Shown here in pieces: positions 59,269-64,000 of a DNA stretch of 64,000 nucleotides (position 1 is its first letter; the number at the start of each line of letters is the position of its first letter). The notes below the pieces were generated by a model. The model ran no database searches and had not been told where the DNA came from. It was given only the letters and a program-made list of their open reading frames with translations. This stretch comes from Tritrichomonas musculus. Its lineage: Eukaryota; Parabasalia; Tritrichomonadida; Tritrichomonadidae. Both the position numbers and the translations under genes were made by a program. The DNA is taken from contig JAPFFF010000028.1 of NCBI GenBank assembly GCA_039105265.1, positions 620,001 to 684,000 on the forward strand. The letters run 5' to 3'.

Positions 59269-62200
59269 CAAGTAGTCACGAAGGAGAAAGTCATCACTTC
59301 CGTCATCGAAGTGCCTAAGTTCGTCTTCGAGTTCAATGAGAAGGTGGTCCCTTTATTTACTCTCGCAGGTGATCACTCATCATTCAATTCATCCTCTGAC
59401 TCTCGAAGCAATTCATTAGGCACACAGACTTCATCCACTAGTACGAGTAGTACTATTAGTGGTGCAGAAGACTTCTCCGAGGTGCGTTCTCAATCAGAAC
59501 GCACCGATCACTCTGATGATGATGATCGCAACGGTAGTAATGATGGATGTTCTTCACCGTCAAGGGACGATAGGATTTCTATTGAATGGATTGTGGATGA
59601 GCTGTCCAAAATCAATTCTAAAGCAGAATTGACCTCGCTCATCGACCAACTTCAGGTTGGTAATATTGACATGTCTCCTTTCGCTGATGTTGTTGATGTA
59701 AATGTTCCTATCGTCCTTCTGATGTATCAGAAGTGTAGATGGTTGGGTGTTGGGCAGTTTTATTGCCCTTGTTGCGACAAAACGTTCCCTACATGTGCCT
59801 CGTTATCATTCCACCTGAGGTCGCTGCATGTAACGAATGGGGTTCCAATTGAACAGGCGGCTTTTGAATACATAATTGGTCGTAAGTTAAGATGGAAGAT
59901 TGACTCGCCTCATCTTCCGGCAGATGCTCCACATTATCGGACCATTTACGTTTGTCCTGTGAGTGACTGTAACTATCTTGTGAGTCGGGCGAATTCGTTG
60001 AGCAGCCATATCGGTTCGGCTCATCAGGATCTTGAAGCTCTCAAAAGAGAAGTGGGTGTTTTCTGGGCAATGAACATCCTGCATGCTAGAAGATGCAGAT
60101 GTTTACTTGCAACACGGGATGTCTTTCATGATCTGCGTGGTTCGATGTGTTCAACTTGCAGTGACTTCATTGGAAAAGACAAAGTCACTGTCAAGCAACA
60201 CTCAAACAGATCTCATCCAGCATCCAACGTTGAAGGTCATCGTTTGCAATCATTCGAGGTGAATATTTCTACCAAGTGGTTTTCACCCGATACCGATGAC
60301 GATGAGATTCGTGAGGCCAATTCTGACCTTGACAAAGAAAAAAGTGTCAGAATGGAAAATAGGATTTTACAGGAAGAAGAAAGGTTGAATCCGGTGCAGG
60401 CGAGGTCAGATGAGTCTGTTGACCTCCAAGTGATGGAAGATCGACGTCGTGCAGAGGATAACCGCCGACGCAGACGTCAGGCTGGTTCCATTCCAGCCAA
60501 TGAGAGAATGCCAGAAGCACGCTTGCACTCAGTCTCTTCTTCAAGTGATGGCGAAGTCATTCAAAGTGATGTACATCCTGGTCATTCAAATTCAGCTTCG
60601 ATCGTGGACATTGAGAGTTGCCTGTCCAAAGCTGAGAATTGGAAGTCGAGGTGCATGAAGGAAGATGATGATTTCGTGCACCTCCCGAAGCTGTGGGGTG
60701 ACCGTTTAGCGAAGCACAGGAAAAAGTTCGAAGAAGTGTTTAACAGTGAAGTCAAGGATGTTCTCAATTGGTATAATGAAGCTATTAACCTCTCTGACTC
60801 TTTGGAAAAGAGCAGCCGAATGCTTCTCTGCGAAGGGATGATTTCGAAAATCATTCTCATTCTACGGAAGTCGATTAGGAAGTTCGTTCGTTCGGCACGG
60901 AGAGGTTCAGATAAGATTCGTCGCCCGCATTCGTTGGAGACACCGATTCAGATGAAGTCGGCCTCCAAATTCATCGCTGGTATTGAACTCCTGCATTCCC
61001 GTATTCACATCACTGATGAAGATCTCGATCAACCTCAACGTAATGTCATCGCAGACATCAAAGAGAAGCTTGTTCGCTTTCTGTCACAGGCTCCTTTGGA
61101 GTTCTCTCAACTTCTTGGGAGTGGTGACTTGGACTCAATTGACGGTTTGATTTACGATGAGCATTACGATGAAAGGATGAAATTCATACGCGCCAAGCTA
61201 GAGGAATTGGAGATTCTCAACAACTCTCCTTCCTCGCTTGGCTACAAGAAGTTCCTTCAGAAATTCTACGCTGAAGACGCCAAACGTACACTCGACTGGT
61301 TCGTGTTGAACGACGACACTCCGGAATGTGTCGTCCCAGTCGAAGATTTCGAGAACGTGTACGGGTCCTCGTGGAGCGATGCTGCTGCTCTCGGGGATGA
61401 CCCAGATGGTGTTTACACTCTTCAGCGTAGAATTTCATCGAATAATTCTGATGAACTCAAATCACTCATCCTCAACGAAGAAGCTATTCTCAAAGCGGTC
61501 AGATCGAGATCCAATCTGTCTGCCGTCGGATGCGACGGCATTTCAAATGGTGTGTGGAAGGTTGGCGGGAGTGTCACGGCGACGATCATCAAGAATGTGT
61601 TGTGTTGCATGCTTGACACGGGTCTCTTTCCGGAGGTGTTGAAAATGAACAAAACCGTCATGTTGTTTAAGAAAGGAGACCCTGACGACGCACATTCGTG
61701 GCGTCCTATCACCATCACTCCGACGATTTATCGGATGCTGATGTGTCACATCAGCCGCTCGCTTCAAACGCTGAATTCAAAACATAGGTTCATATCACCG
61801 AGTCAGAAAGGATTCATGCGTATTCCAGCTGGAGCGGCTGAGCATGCAACTGTGGTTGATGAGATGATACACGATGCTGCACGGAACCAAAAGTCACTCT
61901 ACATCACGACGATCGATTTTTCTGATGCATTTGGTTCCGTACCACATAAACTTATTAAAAAGAATCTTACAGACATTGGCTTTGATCTTTCTTTTGTTAA
62001 AACGATTATTAATTCGTACAGAGACTCTTCGACAAAGATCATCAGCAACAACAGACGATCTAATTCTATCTGTTTTCGCAAAGGCGTCAAGCAAGGTTGT
62101 CCGCTGAGTCCGACGTTATTCAACATTTGTATCGAACCTCTCCTCGCGCGGTTGAACGCTTGCAAGGAGGACGGTTATCATTGGTTGGACTCAGCGACAA

Positions 62201-64000
62201 CCGTTCAAGCTTACGCCGATGACATAATCGTGTTCTCGGACTCGGAAGTCGGGATGAAGAACTTGCTTTCGGTCGTGGAGCACTTCTGCAGTTATGCTGG
62301 CGACATGAAGATCAACTGCAAGAAGTGCCACGCTTTCACATACATTGCTCACAATGGTTCTCGCAGTGTGTTGAACGACAACTTCACCATTGCTGGAGGA
62401 CGTATTGATAACATCAGTATTCAGAACAATACAACGTATCTCGGACTTCCAATCGCGTGCAAATCTTCGCAGCGTAAACATCACGTTTTTCGGCGAATCG
62501 AAGACATGACGAAGGACGTCATTCGAATTACTGGCAGCGCTCTTCGGTTCACACAGGCGGTTGACGCCATCAAACGGTTCGTGATTCCCAAGATTGACTA
62601 CGAACTGATGGCGAACACAGCACCGACAAATTGCCTCAGTCGCTTAGATGAACTCATTCGGGGCAGGCTGTCCAAAATGATCGGTGCTGCTGGTATTCCA
62701 ACCGCCTGGTTCTACACGACGAAAAACGATGGCGGTCTTTACATACAGAAACTCACAGATCGCCAGAAAGCTCTCACTATCAGACTCTACATTGCCTTGA
62801 TGGAGTCTAACGATAAAAGCATCCGTGATATGGTCAAGGCTTCTGATGAAGCCGAGATCATCTTCAGGGATGCTGCCATCGACTTGACTTCACCGTTCTT
62901 GCACCTAAAAGTTAAAGACAATGGTGCGTTAGATGCAAAGCGTAACCGCGGGACGTCGAACATCTTAGCCCGATGTGTTAAAGCTTTGCACGACGCTAAC
63001 ATGGGTCTGATACTCAAAGATGATATGTTTACGCTCAAAGATCTGAATAGTAATGTCACTTTTGATGTTAACACCTCTAATGTTGTTAAACACATCATGA
63101 AAGTCATGAGTGACCGTTACTATTCAGATCTTTGTCAGCACAAGATGAGAGGACATACATTCACGACATTGAAAAACTCACCATTGAGCAACTACTTCAT
63201 GAAGCCCAATGCTTTGATGGCGGACTCTGTTGTCAGATTCGCTATCAAAGCACGTACGAATACGCTCATGACAGCATCACTTGCTGCTCACAGAAACCCT
63301 CAAATGAGTAACCGTTGCACTCGTTGTGGACAGATTGAAACTCTCAATCACATCTTAAACGGGTGCAAGCGGTGCAAACACAAATTCACAAAGAGACACG
63401 ACGAAGTTGTCAAGGTACTTTGCAAGTACCTCACCGAAAAGAAGAGAGTCATCGTGCATTGTAACCAAAGTGTTCGTGGACGCAGCAACGAACACATCAC
63501 TGGTGACTCTGCTTCTCTCAGACCAGATGTATGGTGGTGGGACGGTGACCAGCTGAAGATAGCTGAATTCACCATCCCATACGGAATGTTATCTGGAGAT
63601 GATGATGAATCTACCTTAGTCATACGACGCAGAGAGAAGTTGAACAAGTACCAGAAGCTTGTCGATGATTGCAAAAACCAGTTGAACTGCAATGTGTCGC
63701 TATTTGTGTTCATTGTCTCCTCCCTCGGTGCAATACCCGATGACACCATCAATGAACTCAAGAAAGTGACAGTCACGACCAAAGACGCACTCAAACTTGC
63801 AGGGAGGATGGTAGCAGCCGCTTTACGGGAATCTATGATATTGTACATTGATACTAAGATTAAGAAGAGGGTTAACGACAACAATGAAGATGAAGATAAC
63901 GATAACGATAATGGTAACGATTATGATAACGATGTTGAAAATGTTAATGTTCTTGATACTGATGGTGACGATGATTCTAATGATCTCAATGATACTAGCT
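57769..64000 (+). mobile_element. Element A, copy 3, 3' part (runs past the window end)
   Basis: It resumes the 54-bp array of A3 in register after the Polinton, then the fingers, RT, CCHC and endonuclease regions, and is cut by the window in the acidic tail. The 3' end and following target copy are not visible. Confidence 0.92.
57769..64000 (+). CDS. R2-type retrotransposon ORF, copy A3, C-terminal part (partial)
   Basis: Read in the array frame (DNQIVKSTAH) from 57769, all units stay in register to 59268 and lead into the same fingers, RT (YADD), CCHC knuckle and RPDVWWWDGD endonuclease as A1. I saw only scattered substitutions, some synonymous, and a 6-nt in-frame loss in the acidic Asn/Asp run near 63900. 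I did not translate every codon. No stop occurs before the window edge. The Polinton separates this part from its start codon. Confidence 0.8.

Overview
Organism. The host DNA is AT-rich and nearly intron-free. It carries a BspA-like leucine-rich-repeat protein with an ankyrin-like N-terminus, a TKL-like kinase, eukaryotic tRNA genes with Pol III T-run terminators, a trichomonad-type initiator (TCACTTT) about 13 nt before one start codon, and stop codons embedded in TAAA. It also holds a Polinton/Maverick. Together these point to a parabasalid (trichomonad) protist, perhaps Tritrichomonas-like; the species is inferred, not shown.

Layout. 1-16.7 kb is a host segment. It holds a membrane protein with ankyrin-like and lectin-like parts (797-2392, -), small hypothetical ORFs and hairpin repeats (2.4-4.7 kb), a dead Tc1/mariner element (4751-6011), a glycosyltransferase-like type II membrane protein (6272-7381, -), a WD40-like protein (7640-10543, +), a kinase-C2-Rab fusion with a frameshift (11051-13086, +), a BspA-like protein (13374-15470, -), tRNA-Asp, a chimeric LRR relic, a small ORF and tRNA-Asn.

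16.7-64 kb is a pile-up of mobile DNA at the 3' end of the tRNA-Asn gene. Two kinds of element alternate: B (about 1.06 kb, no convincing protein) and A (7.6-8.4 kb or more, an R2-type LINE with zinc fingers, reverse transcriptase, CCHC knuckle and restriction-like endonuclease). The order is tRNA-B1-A1-B2-A2-B3-A3. Every junction carries a 23-25 bp copy of the tRNA 3' end plus its T-run. A1 has one intact 2766-codon frame. A2 has a frameshift in its repeat array. A3 is split by a 19.2-kb Polinton and runs off the window end.

The A protein contains tens of copies of an 18-residue repeat encoded by a 54-bp unit, and each unit holds a 38-nt imperfect palindrome. The Polinton (38577-57762) has about 195-bp terminal inverted repeats, a 6-bp target duplication, PolB, integrase, packaging ATPase, major capsid protein, a pVI/pX-like small protein, a fibre-like repeat protein and several unknown genes. 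It is nearly whole, with about one recognisable break, and looks young.

Most interesting: a tRNA-Asn-directed R2-type retrotransposon with an apparent non-autonomous partner sharing the insertion site and a 3'-terminal hairpin, a coding array of hairpins inside the LINE, and a Polinton nested in that array.
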